The notes under the pieces: generated by a model | Database searches by the model: none | Told to the model about the DNA's origin: nothing | What the model saw: the letters and a program-made list of their open reading frames with translations, nothing else | Assembly: GCF_000340475.1 (NCBI RefSeq) | Contig: NZ_CM001792.1 | Coordinates: 2,344,611 to 2,408,610 of the forward strand | Reading direction: 5' to 3' | From: Oceanobacillus kimchii X50 | GTDB lineage: Bacteria; Bacillota; Bacilli; Bacillales; Amphibacillaceae | DNA length: 64,000 nt | Position numbers and translations under genes: made by a program | Shown: in pieces, positions 38,573-47,072 of the stretch | Layout of the letters: each line of letters opens with the position of its first letter | Numbering within the stretch: position 1 is the first letter of the stretch

Positions 38573-38660
38573 TTGTACATGGGGTAATACTATAACTGTA
38601 AGACTTTCTCGTATTCCCCCTGTAGGCAAGGCGCTCGAACGCTTTGCTTTTTTTTTGCCT
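38573..38660 (+). ncRNA. Structured element with a factor-independent terminator upstream of patB
   Basis: GGGGTAATAC pairs with GTATTCCCC across about 20 bases, and GCAAGGCG pairs with CGCTTTGC around CTCGAA, followed by nine T. No reading frame ends here. It may be a short RNA or an attenuated leader. A perfect TATAAT lies downstream (about 38681-38686), so patB can also be transcribed from beyond the terminator. Confidence 0.4.
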
Positions 38661-38721
38661 TTTTCCCCATACTCTTTGTTATAATAGTAACATTACATTT
38701 ACATAGGTAGGAGGTTTCTCA

Positions 38722-39894
38722 ATGAGTATTTTTGAAGAAGTATTTGATAGAAAGCAAACCAGATCCGTTAAATGGGATATGGTACAAGAAGTTTTTCAAT
38801 CCAATGATGTATTGCCAATGTGGGTAGCAGACATGGATTTTAAAGCTCCTGAAGAAGTCAATCAGGCATTAATAGAACGTGCAAAACATGGAATTTATGG
38901 TTACACAGCAATTGATAGTGATGTAAGTTCTGCTGTTGTCAATTGGTTACACCGTAGGCATGATTGGTCTATTGATCCATCTTGGTTATCTTATAGTCCT
39001 GGGGTAGTGAATAGTCTACATATGGCGGTTCAAGCATTTACTGAACCTGGTGACAATATCTTAATTCAAACACCAGTGTATACACCCTTTTATAATTTGA
39101 TTAAAGAATTAGATAGAGAAATAGTAAAGAACCCGCTTGTTTATGAAAATCAATATTATACTATTGATTTTCATGATCTAGAGAAAAAATTAGCAGATGG
39201 AGTAAAAGCATTTATTCTTTGTTCTCCGCATAATCCAGTTGGTCGAGTATGGAAAAAAGAAGAGTTACAAAAAATGGCGGAATTATGTTTGCAGTATGAT
39301 GTGATGATTTTTTCCGATGAGATTCATGCAGACCTAGTTTTTCCTGGTCAAAAGCATATACCTATTGCTACGTTATCTGAAGAAGTAGCTGATAATACGA
39401 TTACATGTATGGCACCTTCAAAGACATTTAATTTAGCTGGTTTAGACGCTTCTTATGTGATTACTTCAAATAAAGAAAACCGTCAAAAGTTAGATAAAGC
39501 GTTCCATCGTCAAGGTTTTCATAATATGTTAAATACGATGGGAAATACAGCTATGGAAGCAGCCTATCGCCATGGAGATTCCTGGTTAGATGAGTTAGTA
39601 CAAGTGTTAGAACAACATGCACATTATGTACGTAAAATGTTCGAAGCACATGCACCTGATTTAAAAGTTACGCATGCGGAAGGCACCTATTTGCTATGGG
39701 TGGATTGTTCTTCGCTAGGATTAAATAAGCAGGAATTAAAGAAATTTATGGTTGAACAGGCTCGTGTTGGATTAAACGCTGGACAGGATTATGGCATAGA
39801 GGGTGACACGTTCATGCGTATTAACATCGCTTGCCCAAGAGCAACATTAGAAGAGGGCATCAAGCGAATTATTTCTGCCGTTCAATCAATGTAA
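38722..39894 (+). CDS. patB: PLP-dependent C-S lyase PatB/MalY
   Basis: This 390-residue fold type I aminotransferase-like enzyme cleaves the C-S bond of cystathionine or cysteine. The PLP lysine lies in APSKTFNLAGLDAS, with the co-factor-binding SDEIHADLVF just before and CSPHNPVGRVW further upstream. AGGAGG precedes the ATG. In B. subtilis patB neighbours kapB, and kapB is also nearby here. A terminator-bearing leader-like sequence lies upstream. Confidence 0.92.
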   Translation: MSIFEEVFDRKQTRSVKWDMVQEVFQSNDVLPMWVADMDFKAPEEVNQALIERAKHGIYGYTAIDSDVSSAVVNWLHRRHDWSIDPSWLSYSPGVVNSLHMAVQAFTEPGDNILIQTPVYTPFYNLIKELDREIVKNPLVYENQYYTIDFHDLEKKLADGVKAFILCSPHNPVGRVWKKEELQKMAELCLQYDVMIFSDEIHADLVFPGQKHIPIATLSEEVADNTITCMAPSKTFNLAGLDASYVITSNKENRQKLDKAFHRQGFHNMLNTMGNTAMEAAYRHGDSWLDELVQVLEQHAHYVRKMFEAHAPDLKVTHAEGTYLLWVDCSSLGLNKQELKKFMVEQARVGLNAGQDYGIEGDTFMRINIACPRATLEEGIKRIISAVQSM

Positions 39895-40004
39895 TATAAC
39901 GTAAAAGTTCATTTAATTAGGGGTATTACTGCGCGTTACATGTGGATTAAAAATTAGGGGCTAGTACAAAAGTATTTATTCAAAAGATAATTCGAATAAA
40001 TAGC

Positions 40005-40113
40005 TTTTAAAAAGCCCGCTCTAGAAATATACTCCGCTTTTTGCAGATGGCTGGTGAGCCTCGGGATACTTATGAATCGAGGTCTCACCTAGTCTCCCTC
40101 TCCCACAGTTTAC
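40005..40113 (-). repeat. Bacillales-type intergenic repeat
   Basis: This GC-richer element in an AT-rich gap has a strong hairpin: GGTGAGCCTCG with CGAGGTCTCACC. Read on the minus strand, it runs from GGGAGACTAGGTGAGACC to GCGGAGTATATTTC and GAGCGGGCTTTTT. It resembles short dispersed repeats I know from several Bacillaceae genomes. Only one copy is in this window. The rest of the 39895-40264 gap holds no gene. Confidence 0.6.
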
Positions 40114-40264
40114 ATGTATTGCAAAAAGCAACATGCACCACAGAGAATGAAAATGGTTATTTTCATGATAGAAGTCTACGTATATTTCTTACGCTTATTC
40201 TAGCTTTCATCCGTCTTTTGACCAAAAACTTATTATTATGTCTCTGCCGACTTAATACATTTAC

Positions 40265-40852
40265 TTATTCTTCTTGTTCATCATTTTGCTCCGTTGGATC
40301 AGTTGGGGCTTTTTCAGATTCTCCTGATTCCTTTTCTGCATGAATCTCCCCACAAACAATTCTAGTCCCGGAATCTCCACCCGGTTGGCTCATTCCATCG
40401 TCTTGACCTTCATGGACAATTAATGCTGTCCCATTATTATTTATTAATGAGTTTTTCCCTTCTTGCAACGTTGCTCCTGAAAGTTCAAGTTCAGCATGTA
40501 CTAGACCACCAGCATCTGCTTCAATATTTGGCAAATCTCCTAAGTGTGGACCTTCTGGATGCATCATTCCATGTTCCTTACCTTCGGGATTCAGATGATT
40601 ACCAGCTGTAGTAAAATCTGGGCCTTCGCACCTTCCATATTCATGAACATGTATGGCATGAAATCCTGGTTGAAGCCCTTCTAAGTCCAATTCAATAGCT
40701 ACAGCATCTTCTTGTTCACTTAATAAAGCTGTTCCTACTCGGTCACCATCTATATTGTACATTTCTACAGTTAGCGATTTCGGATTATGAAGTAAGCACG
40801 CAGATAATAACAATGAAAGACTCATTGTTAATCCTAATACTAGAGGACGCAT
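40265..40852 (-). CDS. sodC: Cu/Zn superoxide dismutase lipoprotein
   Basis: This 195-residue lipoprotein has a signal ending in LSAC (Cys19). The copper and zinc ligands of SodC all appear: IHVHEYG, GNHLNPEGKEHG, PHLGDLPN and IVHEGQDD. Unlike B. subtilis YojM, which lacks copper ligands, this one looks able to convert superoxide to hydrogen peroxide outside the membrane. It ends in an acidic tail rich in Glu. No operon partners are visible. Confidence 0.93.
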   Translation of the reverse strand: MRPLVLGLTMSLSLLLSACLLHNPKSLTVEMYNIDGDRVGTALLSEQEDAVAIELDLEGLQPGFHAIHVHEYGRCEGPDFTTAGNHLNPEGKEHGMMHPEGPHLGDLPNIEADAGGLVHAELELSGATLQEGKNSLINNNGTALIVHEGQDDGMSQPGGDSGTRIVCGEIHAEKESGESEKAPTDPTEQNDEQEE

Positions 40853-40935
40853 ATCATAGACTCCTTTCCTCTTTTATATCAGTATCTGCAATGTTTGATA
40901 ATCTAAACAAAAATCAGTGAAATGTTTCCATACAA

Positions 40936-41151
40936 TTATTTTGAATGTGATTCTGTCTGTTTCGCTTGTTTTATTTCTTTACTATATTTTTCATTAAACT
41001 TCTTTTCATCGTTTCTTGATTTTTTCATCATCAATCGCATGGCAACTACTGCCAAAACAATAAATATCGCTAGAGAAATCACTGCTGGTATATATTCGGT
41101 TTTATCTTCTGGAAAATAAAGAAACGGCATTAAAATTATCATTTTCATCAA
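40936..41151 (-). CDS. Small membrane protein, unknown
   Basis: A product of about 71 residues with an N-terminal hydrophobic stretch, one clear membrane helix (YIPAVISLAIFIVLAVVAMRLMM) and a highly charged cytoplasmic tail. The start is uncertain: TTG 41151 or ATG 41148 are both served by AAAGG upstream, and ATG 41187 has no signal. It lies between sodC and the divergent kapB gene. No family is recognised. Confidence 0.5.
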   Translation of the reverse strand: MMKMIILMPFLYFPEDKTEYIPAVISLAIFIVLAVVAMRLMMKKSRNDEKKFNEKYSKEIKQAKQTESHSK

Positions 41152-41267
41152 TGTATTCACACCTTTCCCACCTATTATAACAAACATGACTCCGTTTCCA
41201 AATATTAGATAACATCGTTCGCATTTTTATCTTATTTTTGGCAAAATGAATAAAGGGAGTGATGTAA

Positions 41268-41669
41268 ATGAGTAACTTTAATAAAGGCGATATTGTCAAA
41301 GCACATTATAAATCCGGAACTTATATTGGAATTGTCCAAGAAGATCGTGGACAACAATATCTAGTGGAAGTAAGAGCAGTATTAAAACACCCTCTTCAAG
41401 GAGATCTACATAATTATGGTCAAACTGGTGAAGATGTTTTCTTTCATGAGCGGAAAGCACTATCATTTAAAGAAAAAATGAATGTCAAAAAACCAGCTGT
41501 TCACGCCTATTCTACAGAAGAAATACCTCATTATGACGAATCATTACAAACAGCAGTTACTACTTATAAAGAAAAGCTAAGCCAAAATCCAACAGCGTTC
41601 GATTTACAATGTCTAAGGAAGTTAGAACAACTCGAAGCAACTCATTATAAGAAAAGCCCTCATGACTAA
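41268..41669 (+). CDS. kapB: Kinase-associated protein B (KapB)
   Basis: The 133-residue protein matches KapB, an SH3-barrel-like protein needed for normal KinB signalling to the sporulation phosphorelay in B. subtilis. It starts FNKGDIVKAHYKSGTYIG and contains VLKHPLQGDLHN. No signal peptide is present despite the older name lipoprotein. AAGGGAG precedes the ATG. It converges on ptsH with a strong shared terminator. KinB itself is not in the window. Confidence 0.88.
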   Translation: MSNFNKGDIVKAHYKSGTYIGIVQEDRGQQYLVEVRAVLKHPLQGDLHNYGQTGEDVFFHERKALSFKEKMNVKKPAVHAYSTEEIPHYDESLQTAVTTYKEKLSQNPTAFDLQCLRKLEQLEATHYKKSPHD

Positions 41670-41672
41670 AAG

Positions 41673-41713
41673 AAACCCTTGTAACGGAATACATCCGTCT
41701 ACAAGGGTTTTTT
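41673..41713. terminator. Terminator between kapB and ptsH
   Basis: AAACCCTTGT and ACAAGGGTTT form the stem, with a T run on the plus strand and A residues on the other side. Confidence 0.85.
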
Positions 41714-41733
41714 TAACATTATATGAAAACAAA

Positions 41734-41997
41734 TTATTCACCAAGATGTTCTTTAATTACTTCTGCTACACCGTTAAGTGCGTCTTCCTCGTCTTTACCA
41801 TCAGCAGTAACTTCGATTTCTGCGCCTTTTGGAATACCTAAAGACATAACGCCCATTATCGATTTCAAGTTAACTTGCTTGCCTTTGTAAGAAACTTCGA
41901 TTTCAGAATCGAATTGTCCAGCCTTATTTACTAATAAAGTTGCAGGACGAGCATGAACTCCAGTTTCAGCAGTAATCGTAAATGTTTGTGATTTCAT
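41734..41997 (-). CDS. ptsH: HPr phosphocarrier protein
   Basis: HPr passes phosphate from enzyme I to sugar-specific PTS enzymes. His15 (GVHARPA) and the regulatory Ser46 (KSIMGVMSLG) are both present, so it is a true HPr and not Crh, which lacks the His. Length 87 residues. AAGGGTG precedes the ATG. ptsI is not next to it, which differs from the ptsH-ptsI operon of B. subtilis. Confidence 0.93.
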   Translation of the reverse strand: MKSQTFTITAETGVHARPATLLVNKAGQFDSEIEVSYKGKQVNLKSIMGVMSLGIPKGAEIEVTADGKDEEDALNGVAEVIKEHLGE

Positions 41998-42218
41998 TAC
42001 ATTTCACCCTTCCACACCATATTTTCTCTATGATTGTTTATGCTTGTCTATATACTCAACGTTAAATATTTCACATAAACCTACGTTTATTATATACAAA
42101 AATCGTAAAAGATGAAACCGATAACTAAATTTTTATTAATATTAAATTTAATTGTTTTTCAAATACGATTATGATAACTTTAATCTAGAAATAGCAACTA
42201 TTTCAAGGAGGCAAGAAC

Positions 42219-42926
42219 ATGAGTGTACATATTGGAGCAAAACAAGGAGAAATTGCAGATAAAATACTTTTACCAGGAGACCCACTCCGTGCAAAATTTA
42301 TTGCAGAGACTTTTTTAGAAAAACCAAAATTATATAATGAAGTTCGAGGAATGTATGGCTATACTGGTACCTATAAAGGTGAACGTATATCTGTTCAAGG
42401 AACAGGAATGGGCGTACCTTCTATTTCTATCTATGTAAATGAATTAATACAAAGCTATGATGTGAAAAAATTAATTCGAGTAGGTACATGTGGTGCTATT
42501 CAGAAGGACGTTAACGTTCGAGACGTCATTTTAGCCCAGGGAGCTACAACAGATTCTCAAATGAACCGACTTATTTTTAACGGAATCGACTATGCACCAA
42601 TTGCAGATTTTGAACTACTAAAAAATGCATATGACGCCGGAGTAGATAAAGGACTTCAATTACGAGTCGGTAATGTGTTCACAAGCGATACATTCTATCG
42701 TGATAATGCACAGCAGGTGAATGAATTACTGGCAAAATATCAAGTACTTGCTATTGAAATGGAATCTACAGCTCTATATACACTAGCAGCTAAATATGGT
42801 AGACAAGCACTTTCTGTATTGACGGTTTCCGATCATATTTTAACTGGTGAAGAAACATCTGCAGAAGAAAGACAAACAACATTTAATGAAATGATGGAGA
42901 TCGCCCTAGACACCATTATAAAATAA
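42219..42926 (+). CDS. deoD: Purine-nucleoside phosphorylase (DeoD type)
   Basis: DeoD splits purine nucleosides with phosphate in nucleoside salvage. This 235-residue hexameric-type enzyme shows [10 protein letters not shown], the substrate-contacting EMEST and the catalytic Asp in [16 protein letters not shown] precedes the ATG. It is monocistronic, with a terminator directly after the stop, and is divergent from ptsH. Confidence 0.95.
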   Translation: MSVHIGAKQGEIADKILLPGDPLRAKFIAETFLEKPKLYNEVRGMYGYTGTYKGERISVQGTGMGVPSISIYVNELIQSYDVKKLIRVGTCGAIQKDVNVRDVILAQGATTDSQMNRLIFNGIDYAPIADFELLKNAYDAGVDKGLQLRVGNVFTSDTFYRDNAQQVNELLAKYQVLAIEMESTALYTLAAKYGRQALSVLTVSDHILTGEETSAEERQTTFNEMMEIALDTIIK

Positions 42927-42935
42927 ACTACTTCG

Positions 42936-42964
42936 CCCGGCATATGATTGCTGGGTGTTTTTTT
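42936..42964 (+). terminator. Terminator of deoD
   Basis: CCCGGCA and TGCTGGG pair around TATGAT and a T run follows. Confidence 0.8.
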
Positions 42965-42996
42965 ACCCAACATTGTCACCCTGAATAAATATAAGG

Positions 42997-43025
42997 TTGA
43001 CAAAATTTATGAATCTAACTATAGT
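42997..43025 (+). promoter_or_regulatory. Promoter of bioY
   Basis: TTGACA (42997-43002) and TATAGT (43020-43025) are separated by 17 bases, 26 bases before the bioY start. No convincing BirA operator was identified. Confidence 0.75.
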
Positions 43026-43051
43026 AAAACTATCAGAAAGGAGGAACGATA

Positions 43052-43651
43052 ATGCAATCATTTCGAGCGATACATATAACCTATACTTCATTATTTGTAT
43101 GTCTTATGGTAATTGGTGCCAATATTGCTATTTGGTTTCCATTTTTAACTGTACCAATTGGTGGAGCTTCTGTCCCACTTTCTTTACAAACATTCTTTGC
43201 AATTTTAGCTGGTATGATCTTAGGAAAACGACTCGGTGCTTTTGCAATGATTGTATATATATTAATTGGTCTAACCGGATTACCTGTTTTCGCAGGTTTA
43301 AAAGGTGGATTCTATCCAATGATTAGCCCAACCGGAGGATTTATTATTTCATTTGTATTTGTCGCTTTTATTGTTGGCTGGATATTAGAAAATAAATCAA
43401 TCTATTCCACAAAGAACTTGATTGCAGTTGCATGTATTGGATTGGTGATAAACTATACTATAGGTGTTACATATATGTATATAGCTATGAATGAATGGTT
43501 AGAGCTTCCAATTTCTTATTTAACTGCATGGATCGGAATGGTTCCTTTTCTAATTAAAGATGGAGTATTAACTATCGCAGCCTCAGTTACAATGATCGCT
43601 TTACAAAAACGGATATCTTCCATTCCAGTAATCCAAAACATTTCACGCTAA
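43052..43651 (+). CDS. bioY: Biotin transporter S component BioY
   Basis: BioY imports biotin, alone or with the shared ECF module. The 199-residue protein has six hydrophobic helices and the family segments VPLSLQTFFAILAG and GFYPMISPTGGFI. GAAAGGAGG precedes the ATG. It carries a strong own promoter. yuiD follows 96 bases later on the same strand. No ECF ATPase or T-component genes are in the window. Confidence 0.93.
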   Translation: MQSFRAIHITYTSLFVCLMVIGANIAIWFPFLTVPIGGASVPLSLQTFFAILAGMILGKRLGAFAMIVYILIGLTGLPVFAGLKGGFYPMISPTGGFIISFVFVAFIVGWILENKSIYSTKNLIAVACIGLVINYTIGVTYMYIAMNEWLELPISYLTAWIGMVPFLIKDGVLTIAASVTMIALQKRISSIPVIQNISR

Positions 43652-43747
43652 TCGGTTGTTTCTTTATATTCCCAGGTCTGTGTGATAAAATAACAGAAAC
43701 ATTTATACAAATACATGTGCTTTTGCAGGAAGGATGTTTCGTCATAC

Positions 43748-44227
43748 ATGACTCTGTTTTCCAACTTCCCTCTTTGGGCTGCTTTATGTGCAATCATTTT
43801 TGCACAAGTAATAAAAATACCGATTAAGTTAATTTTCACCAAAGAATTCCAACCCGGTTTGGCATTCAGTACCGGTGGTATGCCTAGTAGTCACTCCGCT
43901 GCAGTTACCGCATTAACAACTGCTATTGGCATTACGGAAGGAGTTTCTTCCAGTATATTTGCTCTAGCTTGTATTTTCAGCGTTATTACAATGTTCGATG
44001 CGTCAGGAGTACGAAGACAAGCAGGTGAACAAGCTGTAGTTATTAACCAATTAATTCGAGATTTCCAGTTGATTACAACAAGTGCAAAAGATTGGAATAA
44101 AAAAGGTGAATCAGAAAAAATGCAAGAATTAAAAGAACTGTTAGGACATCAACCAATTGAAGTATTTTTTGGAGCTTTAACAGGAATTATTTTAGCTTAT
44201 TCCATTGCACCATTATTCACCTACTAA
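43748..44227 (+). CDS. yuiD: Divergent PAP2 family membrane protein YuiD
   Basis: This 159-residue membrane protein is related to PAP2-type phosphatases. It has FSTGGMPSSHSAAVTALTT with the phosphatase-like SxxH signature, and MFDASGVRRQAG. The ATG at 43748 gives the length of B. subtilis YuiD; an in-frame ATG at 43715 has no ribosome-binding site, and the GGAAGG signal is unusually far (14 bases) from 43748. Substrate unknown. It converges on yuiC. Confidence 0.85.
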   Translation: MTLFSNFPLWAALCAIIFAQVIKIPIKLIFTKEFQPGLAFSTGGMPSSHSAAVTALTTAIGITEGVSSSIFALACIFSVITMFDASGVRRQAGEQAVVINQLIRDFQLITTSAKDWNKKGESEKMQELKELLGHQPIEVFFGALTGIILAYSIAPLFTY

Positions 44228-44320
44228 AAAATAAGGTTGAGACTTTAGTCTAATCAAAAAATAGATCCAAACTTACTGGTATATTTTGAACAACACTATT
44301 TAAAGTCTCAACCTTATTTT
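44227..44320. terminator. Long-stem terminator between yuiD and yuiC
   Basis: A perfect 20-base inverted repeat (AAAATAAGGTTGAGACTTTA and its complement) encloses a 54-base loop. Both strands end in T-rich sequence. It separates convergent genes. The long loop is unusual for a plain terminator. Confidence 0.75.
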
Positions 44321-44323
44321 ATT

Positions 44324-44998
44324 CTAATTGAACTGTTGACGAAAAGCTTGCATTGATTCTTCTTCATTCAGCTCGATGAGTGTTTCTTCTGTCAATGTTC
44401 CATCTCCCAATTCAATAACATACACGTCTACTTCTTTCTTTCCCCATTGTTCATATACATCATCTACAGTGTGATAATATAAATCAATTTTATTTCCCGT
44501 TATAGCGCTCCCTTTGTCAGCCACAACGCCGAATCCATAATCTGGTATAAATAGAATTGTTCCTATTGGATATACATTTAAATCAGCAGCAATAGTAGAA
44601 TACAAGTCTCGTTTCACTTGAACACCAGAAAAAGTAATTCCATATTCCGGATGGTCAGCAGTTTTACCTGTTGATTCTATTCCAGCAGTATAACCAGTTG
44701 CCATTACCGTATTAACAGGAAATTGTTCTAAATCAATCGCTTCATCTATAGACGAAGGACCTTCAATTTCGTTATTACTTAACAGTGTTTCTTTTGCCTT
44801 TGTAACGTTGAGTCCTTTAGGTTTTAGGTTAACATTTTTAAACTGTTCTAAAATACCTTCTGAAGATGGAATAAGTTCAATGGGATTTGCCTTCACATGC
44901 TTTGGAATGAATAAATTTGTAACTGATGTTATCTCCAATACAGATAAGCAAATAATAGATAACATCCCTACATGTTTCATCCAATTTTTGATTTTCAT
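44324..44998 (-). CDS. yuiC: 3D-domain cell-wall protein YuiC
   Basis: The 224-residue protein has an N-terminal membrane anchor or signal (about residues 8-27) and a C-terminal 3D domain. The three conserved Asp residues lie in [18 protein letters not shown] and KIDLYY. B. subtilis YuiC is a muralytic enzyme related to resuscitation factors and MltA, so a peptidoglycan-cleaving role is likely. GAGGTG lies seven bases before the ATG at 44998. Confidence 0.88.
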   Translation of the reverse strand: MKIKNWMKHVGMLSIICLSVLEITSVTNLFIPKHVKANPIELIPSSEGILEQFKNVNLKPKGLNVTKAKETLLSNNEIEGPSSIDEAIDLEQFPVNTVMATGYTAGIESTGKTADHPEYGITFSGVQVKRDLYSTIAADLNVYPIGTILFIPDYGFGVVADKGSAITGNKIDLYYHTVDDVYEQWGKKEVDVYVIELGDGTLTEETLIELNEEESMQAFRQQFN

Positions 44999-45059
44999 GA
45001 TTAACACCTCTTTGGATGTCATCATTTCCAATCTATTAAAATTTTATTCAAAAAAGTAG

Positions 45060-45371
45060 TTAAAACATTTGGTAGCCACTTTTTCGTAGAAACTTAATAA
45101 CGAATCCCGATACGATTGTACCTACAAATCCGGCAATTAAAATTACAATATCTGCGAATGCTATATTAAGTAATCTCGTACCTAAATCATTAAACGCTGT
45201 TGCAGTATTGGTGAAGTATTCTGTAATTCCTACATTATCAATTATTAGTATGACAACAATTGGATATAAAAATGCCATCAACCAGGTTTGTCTTAACAGC
45301 ATATTTAATATGAATGCGATCCCAAAAAAGATAACAAAATATAGAAATACCGAAACAATTAATTGGACCAT
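45060..45371 (-). CDS. yuiB: YuiB family membrane protein
   Basis: A 103-residue protein with three hydrophobic helices, matching the YuiB family in length and position between yuiC and yumB. GGGAGAGA precedes the ATG. No catalytic motif is visible and the function is not known. Confidence 0.8.
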   Translation of the reverse strand: MVQLIVSVFLYFVIFFGIAFILNMLLRQTWLMAFLYPIVVILIIDNVGITEYFTNTATAFNDLGTRLLNIAFADIVILIAGFVGTIVSGFVIKFLRKSGYQMF

Positions 45372-45436
45372 GCTACTCTCTCTCCCTTTTTCGTCCTATG
45401 TACACATACATGAGTCATTTTATAATAAATAAAGTA

Positions 45437-45471
45437 AAAAGCAAAGGCTTAGCTAACTTACCTTTGCTTTA
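45437..45471 (-). terminator. Terminator of yumB
   Basis: AAAGCAAAGG and CCTTTGCTTT pair around a 13-base loop; the minus strand ends in T residues. Confidence 0.75.
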
Positions 45472-45475
45472 TAAA

Positions 45476-46687
45476 CTAATGAAATATATTAAATTTTCCT
45501 TTTTTCATTAATAATTGAATACCGCCTAATTTAAATAAGTACCAATTATCGGCGAACCGCTTTAATACTGCAGCTTTCCATCCAAATAATATTCGGTTAA
45601 ATATTTCAGCTATTCCATCATCCTTGCCAAGAGAAGTTATCATCCCTGAAATGTCTGGGAGGAAATCTGTCATCTCCTTCCCTTTTATCTTTGCATTAAT
45701 ATTTCGAGCAATAAATTCTCCTTGTTGCATAGCAATTTGCGCAGTTGAAGGTAATACATTACCATTTTGATCATAATGAAGCGAACAGTCACCAATTAAA
45801 TATATAGAGTCGTCTTCTATAGAACGCAAATCATTCCGAACCTTCACACGACCATGGTCCATAGATAAATTTAAACGCTCTACAATACTATTTGCTTTTG
45901 TACCAGCCGTCCATATAACTGATTTAGATAATATTTTATACTCTGATCCAGCCTTTTCATAAATAATACCGTCTTCTGTACAAGCTTTTACAACAGCATC
46001 ATTTATAATTTCTACCCCTCTAGATTGTAAAGAATTCATAGCATATTGAACAGCAGATTCATCATATCCAGAAAGTACACAGTCTTTGCCTTCCAGTAAA
46101 AATACCTTAACTAAGTTTTTTTCGATGTCGTATTCTTTACATATGGTTGGAATATGGTTAATTAATTCACCAGCAAATTCTACACCTGTTAATCCTCCAC
46201 CTCCAATTACAATATTTAATCGTCCATCTTTTGATTTTTTTTCATTCGTGTATAATGCAAAATTATATTCTACTCTTTCACGAATTAGCCGAGCACTGTT
46301 AATATCTTTGATAGAATATGCAAATTCACTTAATCCAGGTATTCCATACGTTGCAGGTTCGAAACCTAGACTAACGATTAAAATATCATAGTAAAGATCG
46401 CGATTTTTAAATTTAACTCGTTTTTCTTCTCTTTTTATAGAGACTACTTCATCTAAAATAAGTTTTATTCGATTTCGATCAATTACTTCTTTAATATCAA
46501 TTTTAGAACGATCGTGATGAAGTGTTCCTGCTGCATTCTCATGTAGCCAAGTCGTCTGATAGTGATAATCATGTTTATTTACTAACGTAATTGTTGCTTC
46601 ATTGGGATGTATCATTTTTTGCATTTTTGCTGCAGCCATCATTCCCCCATAACCCGCTCCTAAAATTACGATATGCGGTTTATTCAT
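45476..46687 (-). CDS. yumB: NADH dehydrogenase-like flavoprotein YumB (NDH-2 family)
   Basis: This 403-residue protein belongs to the type II NADH dehydrogenases, which pass electrons from NAD(P)H to quinone at the membrane surface. The FAD-binding ILGAGYGGMMAA is at the N-terminus, a second dinucleotide fold has IVIGGGGLTGVEFAGEL, and IYLIGDCS lies before the C-terminal part. The ATG at 46687 fits the family start; an ATG at 46705 is possible. It is divergent from yumC across 385 bases. Confidence 0.88.
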   Translation of the reverse strand: MNKPHIVILGAGYGGMMAAAKMQKMIHPNEATITLVNKHDYHYQTTWLHENAAGTLHHDRSKIDIKEVIDRNRIKLILDEVVSIKREEKRVKFKNRDLYYDILIVSLGFEPATYGIPGLSEFAYSIKDINSARLIRERVEYNFALYTNEKKSKDGRLNIVIGGGGLTGVEFAGELINHIPTICKEYDIEKNLVKVFLLEGKDCVLSGYDESAVQYAMNSLQSRGVEIINDAVVKACTEDGIIYEKAGSEYKILSKSVIWTAGTKANSIVERLNLSMDHGRVKVRNDLRSIEDDSIYLIGDCSLHYDQNGNVLPSTAQIAMQQGEFIARNINAKIKGKEMTDFLPDISGMITSLGKDDGIAEIFNRILFGWKAAVLKRFADNWYLFKLGGIQLLMKKGKFNIFH

Positions 46688-47072
46688 TACACTCACAACT
46701 CCCATAAAATTAAATTCCCGTTATATATTTATCATGGTATGTAATCACCGTTATATCCCTCTATAAACCTAATGAAGAACTACATGAGTGCCTAGATAAC
46801 AACATCAACATCCATAATTTTACTCCTAGTCACTAGTGGAAACCATCTGATAAATTACTGTTACCAAAATAATTTCTAATTGTAATCAAACTGTAATAAA
46901 TCACTTCATTATACTACATGGTTTGATTCAATTTTTCAACCTTAAAATTACCCATTTTTAAGACTATGACTTGACCTTGATTACTATTCTTCAGTGCGGA
47001 AAAATACCAACATAATTCAGTTTATGATACCATTGAAATGGTTATAAATTGTATATAGAAAAGAGGGGACAT
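46688..47072. other. Divergent intergenic region between yumB and yumC
   Basis: AT-rich, no gene. TATAAA near 47042 and TATATA near 47052 are possible -10 elements for yumC, but no well-spaced -35 element was found. No riboswitch-like structure is apparent. Confidence 0.35.

Noticed and set aside
40041..40343. Plus-strand frame of 100 codons after patB
   Set aside because: It crosses the repeat-like element and runs antisense into sodC; composition is not protein-like.
42985..43030. BirA operator at bioY
   Set aside because: The sequence near the promoter lacks a convincing inverted GTTAAC-type repeat.
43587..43842. Minus-strand frames between bioY and yuiD
   Set aside because: No ribosome-binding site; they overlap the ends of two well-supported plus-strand genes.
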